Shown here: piece by piece, positions 23,452-32,857 of the stretch
How positions within the stretch are numbered: position 1 is the stretch's first letter
How the letters are laid out: the number at the start of each line of letters is the position of its first letter
Assembly: GCF_900155365.1 (NCBI RefSeq)
Contig: NZ_LT699742.1
Coordinates: 81,729 to 145,728, forward strand
From: Collinsella bouchesdurhonensis
Lineage (GTDB): Bacteria; Actinomycetota; Coriobacteriia; Coriobacteriales; Coriobacteriaceae
Reading direction: 5' to 3'
DNA: 64,000 bases
Translations under genes and position numbers: made by a program
The notes under the pieces: generated by a model
Database searches by the model: none
What the model saw: the letters and a program-made list of their open reading frames with translations, nothing else
Told to the model about the DNA's origin: nothing

Positions 23452-26343
23452 ATGCTCATGAAAGACGCGGTTTTACCCGGTACACCCGATTATGTGATCG
23501 AAGCATACGAGACGCTCGCCGATCGCGCGAAAACGCGTTCTTTTGGACTGATAGAAGATGATGTGATTGTTCTCGATACCGAGACGACCGGACTTTCGCT
23601 GCAGGACAATAAGCTGATTGAGATATCTGCAGCCCGCATGCACGGCCGCGAGGTGGTAGAGAGATTTGATACTTTTGTTCATCCGGGCTGCCCAATACCG
23701 GCGGAAATCACGCGATTGACAAGCATCACCGATGCCGATGTTGTCACCGCGCCGAGTGCCGAAGAGGCAGTAGCGGCGCTGGAAGAGTTTGTTGGGGGAT
23801 GCCCCGTCATCGCTCATAACGCGACATTCGATAGGTCCTTTATCGAATCGGTAAAGGGCGGAGTGCGCGTAAGTGACATCTGGATCGACTCCCTTGCGCT
23901 TTCTCGTATAGCATTGCCGCGTCTTGCTTCCCACAAGTTATCGTTTATGGCCGATCTGTTTGGTTGCGATGCGGTATCTCATCGTGCGGATGCGGATGTT
24001 GAGGCGCTGTGCGGTGTCTGGCGCATTCTTCTTACGGCGTTGGCCGACTTGCCTGCGGGTCTTTTATCTCATCTCGCCGACATGCATCCAGATGTCAGCT
24101 GGTCGTACCGTCCGATTTTTTCCTATCTTGCGGCGGAAAATCCGGGTGCCGCTTTCTCCCTGGTGGCGGAGAGACAGCGTGTTGTTCATGCCGATCTCTC
24201 CCCCGAATGCGTCGATGCTGATGATGCGCCAAACATCGAGATGCCCTCGCGTGAAGAGATTGAGGCGGAGTTTCTTCCCGGCGGTAAAGTCGCATCGATG
24301 TACGAGGGGTTTGAAGCTCGCGCCGAGCAAGTTGAGATGGCGCAGGAGGTGCGCGATGCCTTTGCATTGCGCGGACATCGCGTTATTGAGGCCGGAACAG
24401 GCGTCGGCAAATCGATTGCATACCTTTTGCCCGCGGCGGAGGCGGCAAAACGCAACCATATCACCGTTGGCATCGCCACAAAATCGAACAATCTGGCCGA
24501 TCAGCTCATGTTCCACGAGCTTCCCAGGCTAGCCGCACAATATAATGGCGACCTTTCCTTTACCGCGCTCAAGGGTTACGACCACTACCCCTGTTTACGC
24601 AAGCTTGAACGTCTGAGTCGCTCATCGAGCGAAATCAAAACGGATAAAGACCCGGCGGATACTCTCACGGCAATTGCGGTTATTTATGCCTTTGCCTGCC
24701 AATCTCCCGATGGGGACCTTGATGGAGTGGGCATACGCTGGCGCAGTGTGAACCGCGGCGATCTCACAACTGCATCGCGTGAGTGTGCGCGACGCCTCTG
24801 TCCGTTCTTCCCAGACGGTTGTTTGGTTCATGGTGCACGCCGCCGCGCGGCCCGTGCCGATATCGTGGTCACAAACCATTCTCTTCTCTTTAGAAATGTC
24901 GCGGCGGACGGAAAGATTTTGCCTCCCATTCGTCACTGGATTGTCGATGAGGCCCATTCGGTGGAGCGTGAGGCGCGCAGACAGTGGGCTCAAACGGTTT
25001 CTGCCGATGAATCCCGGACGGTCTTTGAGCGTTTGGGTGGCGAGCGCATGGGCGCCCTTGGGCAGCTGACGCATCAGCTTGCCGGGTCGGATGCGGCGAC
25101 GCTCTATATGGGTCTTACGGCAAAAGCGGTGGTGAGCACGCGCCGCGCTTCGCTTGCCATGGTTAATTTATTTGATGCTGTCCGTGACCTTTCGCGTACT
25201 CAGCGCGGGGGTTCCTACGATATGGTCAACCTTTGGATCGGTCCCGATTTGAGGGAAAGCGCGGCATGGGACGAATTCCTCGCCCCGGCAAATACGGCGC
25301 TTTCTGCTCTCGATGAGGCAGCAAAGAATTTAGCCTCACTGGTGGAGGCCGTGGTTGCAGATAAGCCGGACCTTGTTGTTGAGGCTGCCGACGGCGCACG
25401 CCGCCTTAAAGAGATGAAGGAAACCCTTTCCCTTATCGTTGAGGGTACCGACGAGCGCTATGTGTTCTCGCTGCGGGTGAATCGTCGCCTCAAGGCGGGT
25501 GGAGAAGCGCTTTCTGCCGAACTTCTTGACATCGGGGAAGCGCTGGCAGAGCGTTGGCTTCCGGAGATGCAGTCGGTCGTGTTTACTTCTGCAACTATTT
25601 CGATTGCGGACAATTTTTCTCACTTCACAAAGTCTGTCGGCCTCAATCGTCTTCCCTCGGGATTAACCAAGACCGTGCATTTGGATTCAAGCTATAACTT
25701 TGATGAGAACATGACGGTTGTGGTGGCGGGCGATGTTCCCGACCCGCGAAGCCGCGATGCGTATCTTGATACCTTGGAAAAGTTGCTCGTCGATGTGCAC
25801 CTTGCCATGGGCGGATCGGCACTGACGCTATTTACCAATAGGCGAGACATGGAAGACCTCTATGCTCGCGTGGAACCAAAGCTCGCGGCAGAAGGCCTGG
25901 AGCTTGTGTGTCAACAGCGCAATTCTTCGCCGCGCTATCTTCGCGATCATTTTATTGCAGAGAAATCGTCGTCTCTTTTTGCCTTAAAAGCATTTTGGGA
26001 GGGTTTTGATGCCTCGGGTGATACGTTGCGTTGCGTGGTGATTCCCAAGCTCCCCTTTGCGAGCCCCACCGATCCGTTGGCTCAAGAGCGAGATCTTCGC
26101 GAAGAGCGGGCCTGGGCACAGTATGCATTGCCCGATGCGGTGCTTGAGGTTAAGCAGGCGGCGGGGCGTCTTATCCGTACGTCCTCGGATGTAGGGGTCC
26201 TTGTGCTTGCCGATTCCCGTCTGGTGACAAAGGGATACGGGAAGAAGTTTTTGCAATCGCTTCCAACTTCTGGATATCAAAAAATCGAGTCCAATCAGGT
26301 TGGACGCTATCTTGAGTTGTGGCGGCGCGCGAGGTCGAAGTAA
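23452..26343 (+). CDS. DnaQ-type exonuclease fused to DinG-family helicase
   Basis: The 963-residue protein joins an N-terminal DEDD exonuclease (about residues 30-200: VLDTETTGL, HNATFDRSFI, HRADADVEAL) to an XPD/DinG-type superfamily 2 helicase. The helicase shows Walker A EAGTGVGKS near 325, DEAH (VDEAHSVE) near 505, and four Cys (CLRKL, CARRLCP, DGC) fitting an iron-sulfur cluster. DinG-like helicases unwind R-loops, D-loops and forked DNA. Whether the exonuclease is active needs testing, but DTET, the HNATFD Asp and the HRADAD Asp are present. It ends 2 bp from convergent pafC. Confidence 0.9.
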   Translation: MLMKDAVLPGTPDYVIEAYETLADRAKTRSFGLIEDDVIVLDTETTGLSLQDNKLIEISAARMHGREVVERFDTFVHPGCPIPAEITRLTSITDADVVTAPSAEEAVAALEEFVGGCPVIAHNATFDRSFIESVKGGVRVSDIWIDSLALSRIALPRLASHKLSFMADLFGCDAVSHRADADVEALCGVWRILLTALADLPAGLLSHLADMHPDVSWSYRPIFSYLAAENPGAAFSLVAERQRVVHADLSPECVDADDAPNIEMPSREEIEAEFLPGGKVASMYEGFEARAEQVEMAQEVRDAFALRGHRVIEAGTGVGKSIAYLLPAAEAAKRNHITVGIATKSNNLADQLMFHELPRLAAQYNGDLSFTALKGYDHYPCLRKLERLSRSSSEIKTDKDPADTLTAIAVIYAFACQSPDGDLDGVGIRWRSVNRGDLTTASRECARRLCPFFPDGCLVHGARRRAARADIVVTNHSLLFRNVAADGKILPPIRHWIVDEAHSVEREARRQWAQTVSADESRTVFERLGGERMGALGQLTHQLAGSDAATLYMGLTAKAVVSTRRASLAMVNLFDAVRDLSRTQRGGSYDMVNLWIGPDLRESAAWDEFLAPANTALSALDEAAKNLASLVEAVVADKPDLVVEAADGARRLKEMKETLSLIVEGTDERYVFSLRVNRRLKAGGEALSAELLDIGEALAERWLPEMQSVVFTSATISIADNFSHFTKSVGLNRLPSGLTKTVHLDSSYNFDENMTVVVAGDVPDPRSRDAYLDTLEKLLVDVHLAMGGSALTLFTNRRDMEDLYARVEPKLAAEGLELVCQQRNSSPRYLRDHFIAEKSSSLFALKAFWEGFDASGDTLRCVVIPKLPFASPTDPLAQERDLREERAWAQYALPDAVLEVKQAAGRLIRTSSDVGVLVLADSRLVTKGYGKKFLQSLPTSGYQKIESNQVGRYLELWRRARSK

Positions 26344-26345
26344 TC

Positions 26346-27272
26346 TTACGGTTCGGGGAGGATCAAGCGCTCTGCATAGGATATGAATTCCGTGCGCAGC
26401 TCTTGGGGCTCCAAGATCAAAAGGTTGCCCGCTGCAGCAAGAACCTGGTCAAACAACCAAGATTTAGAGGCCAGATATATTTCGAGTACGACCGTCTCGT
26501 CATCTTGGTCTTCGGTGCGCATGATACCGGACCAGGTGATGAGGGGCAGGTAGGACTTGTTGCATCGCACCAGCGCCCGGACACCTGATTTTTCGAGACT
26601 TTCCTGTATATCGGTCCGATCAAACGGGTGATGTATCGCCGATTCTTCCGTCACCTCGAGAGAGGAGATGCGGTCGAGGCGGTACTTACGCTGTGCGTCC
26701 TGCTCGACATCCCAAGCATCGAGATAGGTCGCCGATTCCTCGCTCACCAGACGGTAGGGATCGATGGTGCGAACATGTGGCTCCTTTTCATCGATAGAGC
26801 GATACCCCATACGGAGTCGCACGCCATCCTCGATCGCTTCGAGTAGTTTTTGATAGAACGAACCGTAGCGCGCTGGTTCTGCTAGGGAAATCATCTGGGT
26901 TTGGAGTTGCGACGGGTCATCGAGTGCCGCCTGGATGCGAAGACGGGTGCTTTGATCGATATTCAGCGAGGCGAGAACATATCTCAATACGGCAGCGTCA
27001 TTGATAGAGAGCCTCAGCGGCACGAGGCGGGCGGCATCTCCGCCGAGAGATATTGTTTTTTCGTCCATATCGATAATGGCCCTCACGCCAGTGGAGCGGT
27101 CCGAGAGGCTCGAGACGATTTCGACGATTCGATCGAGATCGGAAACTTGGACCCCTAGTGCAGAACAGGCACGGGCGATGGATACCGATTGGTTTGGCGC
27201 AGCGGTGAGCAGTTGAAGGAGTCTGATGCCGCCGGCGACGATTTGATCGGCTTTAAGTTTAGATTCGGCCAT
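26346..27272 (-). CDS. pafC: WYL-domain transcriptional regulator PafC-like
   Basis: PafB and PafC form a WYL-domain activator of the SOS-independent DNA damage response in mycobacteria. The 308 residues have a winged-helix-like N-terminus (MAESKLKADQIVAGGIRLLQLL) and a WYL region near 145-215, including RMGYRSIDEKEPHVRTIDPYRL. I chose ATG 27272, which overlaps pafB by 14 bp; the longer frame to 27347 reads through pafB in a different frame. Target genes are unknown here, but the neighbour is a repair-type helicase. Confidence 0.82.
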   Translation of the reverse strand: MAESKLKADQIVAGGIRLLQLLTAAPNQSVSIARACSALGVQVSDLDRIVEIVSSLSDRSTGVRAIIDMDEKTISLGGDAARLVPLRLSINDAAVLRYVLASLNIDQSTRLRIQAALDDPSQLQTQMISLAEPARYGSFYQKLLEAIEDGVRLRMGYRSIDEKEPHVRTIDPYRLVSEESATYLDAWDVEQDAQRKYRLDRISSLEVTEESAIHHPFDRTDIQESLEKSGVRALVRCNKSYLPLITWSGIMRTEDQDDETVVLEIYLASKSWLFDQVLAAAGNLLILEPQELRTEFISYAERLILPEP

Positions 27273-28293
27273 GGGCCTCCACCGCCTTGGTGATTGTTGA
27301 GTTCCAAAGGGAAACGAGGGACGCCGGGGAACAGGGACGCATGCCAAGGGAGGCGTTTTTAAGGGCCATGGCTACGGCGGCGTCTGGATTTTTCACTGCG
27401 ATGTTCCAGCGCAAGGATTTATCCGGCTGTATTTCAAGCGTTCCCCTTCCATGTGTGAGCACCTCGATTTCTCCAGCTACGGATTGTGCGGGAAAAGCGA
27501 AGGTCGCTTGAATTTCCTCCTCATCGCCTAAATCGAAGGGGAGAAACTGAAAAGCGCTGAGGGAAAAATCATGGGGGATGGTGTAGGATCCGCGGGGCTT
27601 GTTCATGCGTGTGACGCGGTCGGTGCGGAAGGTTCGAACCTTGCCGGAAAGGTTGTCGAGACCGACGAAATAGCACTGATTTGCCTGGTTAACAACGCCG
27701 TAGATCGATACCGTTCTCTTGGATTCTTTCCCCTTTGCATCTCGATAGCAGAAGGGAAGGGACTTTCGTGAACAATAAGCTGCCCACACGGTATCGAGCA
27801 CGTTTTGAATCTGCTCGTTTACCTGCTCGACATCATCGACGCTCTCGTCCTGCTCGGCATCGGTATCGATTGCCGCTGCGACGGCTCGGATGCGCAGCAA
27901 TGCGGAGCGGAAGGATATCTTTGTACGCGCCAGATACTCATCGACGGCATGTACGAGCATATCGGCGTCATCTTGGGTGACGACGGCTGTATCTATATGG
28001 GTGCGTTCGCGGTCGATCTCCCAGCGGCTCTCTTCGGTTTCGCTGGCTCCACTCTCTTTAACTTCACGGATGTGGACACCGTACTCTTCGAGTTTTTTGC
28101 GATCGCGTTGGAATTTTTTCTTTTCGCTCTCAATACCCGCCATTCCATACCCAAGATCGCTATCGGTGATGATCTCGGTGGTTGTGAGGGGTCTCGAGGT
28201 GCAATTTAGGATAAAGAGTAGGTTGAGAATGCGCCGAGCGGATTCATTGCGCTCATTTGAGCCATCCATCGAATGAATTGTTGTTTCAGCCAT
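27259..28293 (-). CDS. pafB: WYL-domain transcriptional regulator PafB-like
   Basis: The 344 residues have an N-terminal helix-turn-helix (RRILNLLFILNCTSRPLTTTEI near 20-41), a middle helical region, and a WYL domain near 175-235 (SLPFCYRDAKGKESKRTVSIYGVV). It is upstream of and overlapping with the PafC-like gene, the order found in actinobacteria. No Pup/proteasome genes accompany the pair in this window. The names rest on paired WYL architecture. Confidence 0.82.
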   Translation of the reverse strand: MAETTIHSMDGSNERNESARRILNLLFILNCTSRPLTTTEIITDSDLGYGMAGIESEKKKFQRDRKKLEEYGVHIREVKESGASETEESRWEIDRERTHIDTAVVTQDDADMLVHAVDEYLARTKISFRSALLRIRAVAAAIDTDAEQDESVDDVEQVNEQIQNVLDTVWAAYCSRKSLPFCYRDAKGKESKRTVSIYGVVNQANQCYFVGLDNLSGKVRTFRTDRVTRMNKPRGSYTIPHDFSLSAFQFLPFDLGDEEEIQATFAFPAQSVAGEIEVLTHGRGTLEIQPDKSLRWNIAVKNPDAAVAMALKNASLGMRPCSPASLVSLWNSTITKAVEAHGRI

Positions 28294-28505
28294 AAGATGC
28301 GCAACCCCTTCCGCAGCGGACCATCTCGTCGCAACGGCACCATTTTAATCGATATGGAGTCTCGCGGGGAAAATGTGCCAAGGGGGCTGGCATCCGGGCT
28401 CGGCGCTGCAGCTAGAGATAAGTAAGGGTATACTTTCGCCTATACAGGCTTACCGTGGGAGCGGTATGCCTGCATGCATTAAGCAACCGCGATATGGAGC
28501 CCTAC

Positions 28506-31500
28506 ATGGCTAACAGTAAAAAATATTTGAATCATCTTCTGCAGCGCACGGAGATTACCCCTGCCTGCAGCGAGGAAGAACGCACCGCTGCAGATGTCAT
28601 CGCACGTATTTTCACCGACCACGGTTTTAATCCCGAGATACAGGAATTTACCGCTTCTTCGTCTCGAAAAAACGTTTCTGCCATTGCGGGAATCGTACTG
28701 TTTGTTGCCACGCTTTTTATGGGAATCGGCGGGGCATTGGGTATTTTTGGCTTCCTGCTTGTTCTTGCGTTGGGCGTTCTGTACGTGCTTATTCGTTTGG
28801 ATAAGATCTCTGTCCCTGCGATTGGGGCAAACGGTCTTTCTCAAAACGTTATCGCCTATCATCAGGCATCTGGCCCCCTTGCTTCTCCTCGCAATCGTCC
28901 GGTTGTCGTAGTTGCGCATTATGATTCTTCTCGTGCCGATCTTTTGAGCCGCGAACCGTTTGCAAGCTATCGTGCGCTTATCAACAAGCTCTTCCCGGTT
29001 GCTATGGTGCTTCCTGCAGCCGTTGCCATCCTTCGCCTGCTTCCTCTCCCGGGTGCTCTCAAAGCGGTACTTTGGGTTATTGCCATCCTGTTCTCCTTAA
29101 TTCCCCTTTTGCGTTCTGTTGCGTTTCTTTTTGATCGCTTTGCCATGCCCTACACCACGGGTGCAATCTGCAACAAATCCTCCGTGGCTGCCATGCTGGG
29201 CGTTATGGACACGGTTGCGCCGTCGTCTCGTGCCGATGAATTCCCGGAGGATGTCCCATTTGAGGAGTATTTGGATTCGCTGAGCGGTGCGTATCAGAGT
29301 TCCTATACGGCAGAAGTCGAGGACGAGCCTCTTTACCAGGAAGAATCCGGGCAGGCAGAGCTTGGTGATGCTGAGGCGAGCACTGCAGACGAGATGCCCA
29401 TTTCGCAACCGCAGTTGCCCGTTCAGGAGGAACCGGTTGTTGCTTTTGAACAGCCGGAGCAGGATTCCTCGGTGGCTACCGAGGAGACTCAGGCTGACGA
29501 TGAGACGGTCGACGATACATTTGCCAATGACGATCTCTTGCCGGTGGATAGTACTCCCGCTGCGACCGATGCTGTTGCGGATACTGTTGCAGATGCTGCG
29601 GAGCAGGCGCCGGTCTTGCCTCTTAACGCTGCTGGCAATTTGCGATTTGGCAAGGACACCATTCGTGCTCTGGGCATGATTCCTGCCGAGTGCGACCTGG
29701 AGTACGATGAGGGTCAGTTCCCCGTGGATGAGCCCGCTGCCGCTTCGGTGGATAATCTCGTTGTTGCTTCCGTGGATGAGCCTGTTGTCGCTTCCGTGGA
29801 TGAGCCCGTTGCCGTTCCTGTCGAAACGCAGGGTGAGGAAGCGGTCGAGGAGACTCCCGGCGCGGTTTCCGACGAACATGCCGATGCCGTTGCTGCGCCT
29901 GTCCCCGCTCCCGCGGTCGTCCCGATTGCTCCTTCGCTGTTTGACGAAGAGGTGACCGAAGAAGAGGAGGTCCTCGCGATTCCCGCCGTTGTGGCAGAGC
30001 TTGCCGATGGCGAGAATACAGAGACTGATGAAGCCGCAGATGAGCCGGCTGTCTTTGATGAGCAGGTTGAAGAACAGGCCGATGAAGAGTCCTTCGACGC
30101 CTCACAGACGTCGATTGTTCCGCCCATTCCAAACGAGCTTGTTGAAGATCAGCCCGTCGATGCCTCTCAAACTTCTATTGTGGCTCCCATTCCGGATGAG
30201 CTTGTTGAGGAGACTCCCCTGCCTGCCGCCTCCGAAGAACAGCCGCTTGTGCTTACGGGCGAAGAGGATTTTGAGGAGATCATCCCCACTGATGATATGG
30301 AGATTGTCGAGGCCGATTTTGAGCTGGTCGAGGACGAACCTCTCCCGCTCGATGAGGTTGATCAGCCTGCGGAGGAGTCTGAGGACGGCATCGCTGCTGA
30401 GGATGTTGCCCAACATGAGGCGGACGAGGTCGAAGAGGAGCAGGTGCTGCCCGCGCCCGATGAGACGGTTTCCGTTGATATGGCTCAGGTAATGGATGAG
30501 CAGGAAGATAACGTTGAACAAGGGAACAACGACGTGCCTTTGACCGATGGCTCCGAAGGGACCACTGTCGAGTCTACGCAGGTCTTTGTTCCTGTAGAGG
30601 AGATTTCGGCTGGGGGCACACAGGCCATCCCCGCGCAGTCTCAGGGGACCCAGGCCATGCCTGTACAGCATCAAGGAACCCAGGCTATGCCTGCACAGGT
30701 CGAGACCGTCGATTCTTTGATGGCGCAGATTACTCCCGCACCGGCTCCGGCACCGCGTCCCCAACGACAGCTCAATATTCCGTCGCTTGATTCGGTTCCT
30801 GCATCCCCCGCAGTGGCGTCAACTCAAATCCCGCCGGTGACTCCGACGGTTCGTGCGAACCCCATGGCAAATCGGTCTTCGCTTTTTGACCTGCCCGATC
30901 CTTCCGCCAAGCCGGTGGATCCTTTCTCCTCCATTCCGGCTCCAGTTGACATGGACCAGCCCGTCGCGGCAAAGCCGACGTTTACCGTTATTGATTCGAC
31001 TGATGTGGTGTCGCCTGTCCCGCAGCAGCAATTCGAGACCATCCATGCGGTGACTCCTGTGTCCGCCACTCCTGCCAAGAAGCGTCGTGGCTTGTTTGGA
31101 CGCAAAAAGAAGGAAGAGACCAGCATGAGCGATTGGCTCGGCGTGGATGAGGACTTCGATGCGAAGCGTTCTGGCCGCGACATTGGTTCGTGGGATAACT
31201 TCGAAGGCGACGATGGCTGGAAGGGCGGTGCCGCTGGCGAGGGAAATGAGGATGAGCTTCGCCAGGCAGTGACGTCTTTGGGAGACGACGAGCTTTTGGG
31301 TCACGACATCTGGTTTGTTGCAACCGGCGCTACCGAGAACGACAATGCCGGCATGAAGGCGTTTCTCGATGAGCATCGCGACAAGCTTCGCGGTGTCTTT
31401 ATCATCAACCTCAAGTGCGTGGGCGCCGGCCAGCTCTCCATGATTACGACTGAGGGCGAACATCGTACTTTGAAGGCCGACAGGCGCATCACGGGTCTCT

Positions 31501-31733
31501 TCTCGCGCGTGGCGTCCGATTTCCATCGTCCGCTCGCTTCGGTCGAGATGCCCTATGTCGACACCGATGCGCACGCCGCAATGGAGAGGAGCCTGCGCGC
31601 AATGACGCTTGCTGGCGTTGAGGGGTCGAGTTTTGCTTGCGCTTACACCGAGCAAGATCATCCCATCAATCTTAATGCCGACAACGTTAACTACGCAGCC
31701 GATTTGGTTACCGAGGTTATTCGTAGATCGTAG
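28506..31733 (+). CDS. Membrane M28-peptidase-like protein with giant acidic insert
   Basis: The 1075-residue protein looks like an M28 aminopeptidase split by an insert. Residues 1-235 have the N-terminal helix, hydrophobic segments near 60-95 and 160-215, and HYDSS (H138, D140), the first metal site. About 690 residues of acidic, Pro- and Val-rich low-complexity sequence follow, with repeats such as DASQTSIV.PIP.ELVE, ASVDEPV and GTQAMP.Q. The M28 C-terminus resumes near 934 (DIWFVATG). Other ligands are changed: the bridging Asp is Cys222, the general-base Glu is Thr943 and the third-site Asp is Lys970. Probably a non-catalytic scaffold. I chose ATG 28506 with GGAG six bases upstream. Confidence 0.72.
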   Translation: MANSKKYLNHLLQRTEITPACSEEERTAADVIARIFTDHGFNPEIQEFTASSSRKNVSAIAGIVLFVATLFMGIGGALGIFGFLLVLALGVLYVLIRLDKISVPAIGANGLSQNVIAYHQASGPLASPRNRPVVVVAHYDSSRADLLSREPFASYRALINKLFPVAMVLPAAVAILRLLPLPGALKAVLWVIAILFSLIPLLRSVAFLFDRFAMPYTTGAICNKSSVAAMLGVMDTVAPSSRADEFPEDVPFEEYLDSLSGAYQSSYTAEVEDEPLYQEESGQAELGDAEASTADEMPISQPQLPVQEEPVVAFEQPEQDSSVATEETQADDETVDDTFANDDLLPVDSTPAATDAVADTVADAAEQAPVLPLNAAGNLRFGKDTIRALGMIPAECDLEYDEGQFPVDEPAAASVDNLVVASVDEPVVASVDEPVAVPVETQGEEAVEETPGAVSDEHADAVAAPVPAPAVVPIAPSLFDEEVTEEEEVLAIPAVVAELADGENTETDEAADEPAVFDEQVEEQADEESFDASQTSIVPPIPNELVEDQPVDASQTSIVAPIPDELVEETPLPAASEEQPLVLTGEEDFEEIIPTDDMEIVEADFELVEDEPLPLDEVDQPAEESEDGIAAEDVAQHEADEVEEEQVLPAPDETVSVDMAQVMDEQEDNVEQGNNDVPLTDGSEGTTVESTQVFVPVEEISAGGTQAIPAQSQGTQAMPVQHQGTQAMPAQVETVDSLMAQITPAPAPAPRPQRQLNIPSLDSVPASPAVASTQIPPVTPTVRANPMANRSSLFDLPDPSAKPVDPFSSIPAPVDMDQPVAAKPTFTVIDSTDVVSPVPQQQFETIHAVTPVSATPAKKRRGLFGRKKKEETSMSDWLGVDEDFDAKRSGRDIGSWDNFEGDDGWKGGAAGEGNEDELRQAVTSLGDDELLGHDIWFVATGATENDNAGMKAFLDEHRDKLRGVFIINLKCVGAGQLSMITTEGEHRTLKADRRITGLFSRVASDFHRPLASVEMPYVDTDAHAAMERSLRAMTLAGVEGSSFACAYTEQDHPINLNADNVNYAADLVTEVIRRS

Positions 31734-31757
31734 GCTGTTGTCAAACAAAGATTGCTC

Positions 31758-31789
31758 GCCCGCTTCCTTATGGAAGCGGGCTTCTTTTT
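31758..31789 (+). terminator. Terminator after the M28-like gene
   Basis: GCCCGCTTCC-TTAT-GGAAGCGGGC is followed by TTCTTTTT. Confidence 0.93.
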
Positions 31790-31865
31790 GAATCGATATC
31801 GCATATGCTGCATGCGCCTTTAGAAAAGCTGCTACGATAGCCGTATCCAAGTTTCAGGAGGAACC

Positions 31866-32093
31866 GTGCTTTCTTTTATTCGTCGCCATTGGGTCGCCTA
31901 TACCGTAGGAGCTGCACTTGCTCTTTTGCTCGGTTTTGGTGCTGCTTGGTTTGTTGGCGTTAAATGCTCGACTCCTGAAGACGTCCGTGCCGAACGCATC
32001 AAGGCAGAGCAAGCCGCAACTCAAGCCGACAAGCAGCTTGAGAAGGATACGGCTGGTTCAAACGAAGTATCGGATACAGGCTCGGCGCTCTAA
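31866..32093 (+). CDS. Small single-pass membrane protein
   Basis: The 75-residue protein has one hydrophobic helix (about residues 10-31, AYTVGAALALLLGFGAAWFVG) and a charged, Ala- and Gln-rich tail that could form a short coiled coil. It starts at GTG with AGGAGGAACC directly upstream. It follows a terminator, so it is its own unit, convergent with the sortase gene 5 bp away. I do not recognise it. The Cys after the helix (VKCST) does not fit a lipobox. Confidence 0.7.
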   Translation: MLSFIRRHWVAYTVGAALALLLGFGAAWFVGVKCSTPEDVRAERIKAEQAATQADKQLEKDTAGSNEVSDTGSAL

Positions 32094-32098
32094 ACATA

Positions 32099-32857
32099 TC
32101 AGCGTGAAAAAACGATAAGCGTTCGCTCTTGCTGTCCTGCTACTGCATTCGAGCAGGTGGCGAGTGTTAGGACTTGCCGTGCTTTATGGGCGTCTTCCTG
32201 AGCGGTTTGGGCTTTTGTTTCTGCCTGGTCAAGAATGAGGGAGAGCCAGTTGCGCATTTCGTCGGCGTCCGGCCATGCAAATCGCTGAACGAGTTCGTAG
32301 TTTTTCTCGACACGCAGTGCACAGAGCGGCTTAAAGCGAAAAATAAGGTTATCGACGGTTTCGATATTCGCCGACCCGAGTGTCTGAAACACGTTGCTCT
32401 TCCAGGCTGATGCGAGGCTGCTGAACATCAGTTTGGTCGATCCAAGATGATGGCCAAAGACCAAGACATGCTGGGAAGAGACTGTACACCTGTCGTCAAT
32501 GAAGGGGCACCCTGCTACGTCCTTTTGATTCCAAAAATTATGATGGAGATACCAATCTTTGTTTTTAGGTGATGCCTGAACGAGGGGATAGGATACCGCC
32601 GTGTTCTCAACGACGAGCCAGCCCGCGGCGTCTTTGTTTTGATCAAGCAGGTTGGCTACCTCTTTGCTCGAGGCCGAGGTTGCGGTCGAGGTGGAGCGAG
32701 GCGTTGCGTTTGCCACCGCGGGCGTCTTGCTCTGCAGCTGCCTGTAAGCGAGCTGAGATGCAAGACGCTGTGCGGATTCTATCCCAGCGGAACCGATCCA
32801 AAGGAGCGATGCGACGCCGCAGGATGCCAGAAACGCTCTTCGGGTTGTGCATATCAT
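32099..32857 (-). CDS. Class B sortase
   Basis: Sortases are membrane transpeptidases that anchor surface proteins to peptidoglycan. The 252 residues have an N-terminal signal anchor (about 8-25), then the catalytic domain with LHHNFW near 105, VFGHHLGS (catalytic His136), TLATC (Cys235) and ERTLIVF (Arg245). The class B call rests on the extended region between the His and Cys and on the GWLVVENTAVSYPLVQ strand. The ATG overlaps the adhesin stop as ATGA, so it is a dedicated partner of that protein, whose signal is LAQTG. Confidence 0.9.
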   Translation of the reverse strand: MICTTRRAFLASCGVASLLWIGSAGIESAQRLASQLAYRQLQSKTPAVANATPRSTSTATSASSKEVANLLDQNKDAAGWLVVENTAVSYPLVQASPKNKDWYLHHNFWNQKDVAGCPFIDDRCTVSSQHVLVFGHHLGSTKLMFSSLASAWKSNVFQTLGSANIETVDNLIFRFKPLCALRVEKNYELVQRFAWPDADEMRNWLSLILDQAETKAQTAQEDAHKARQVLTLATCSNAVAGQQERTLIVFSR

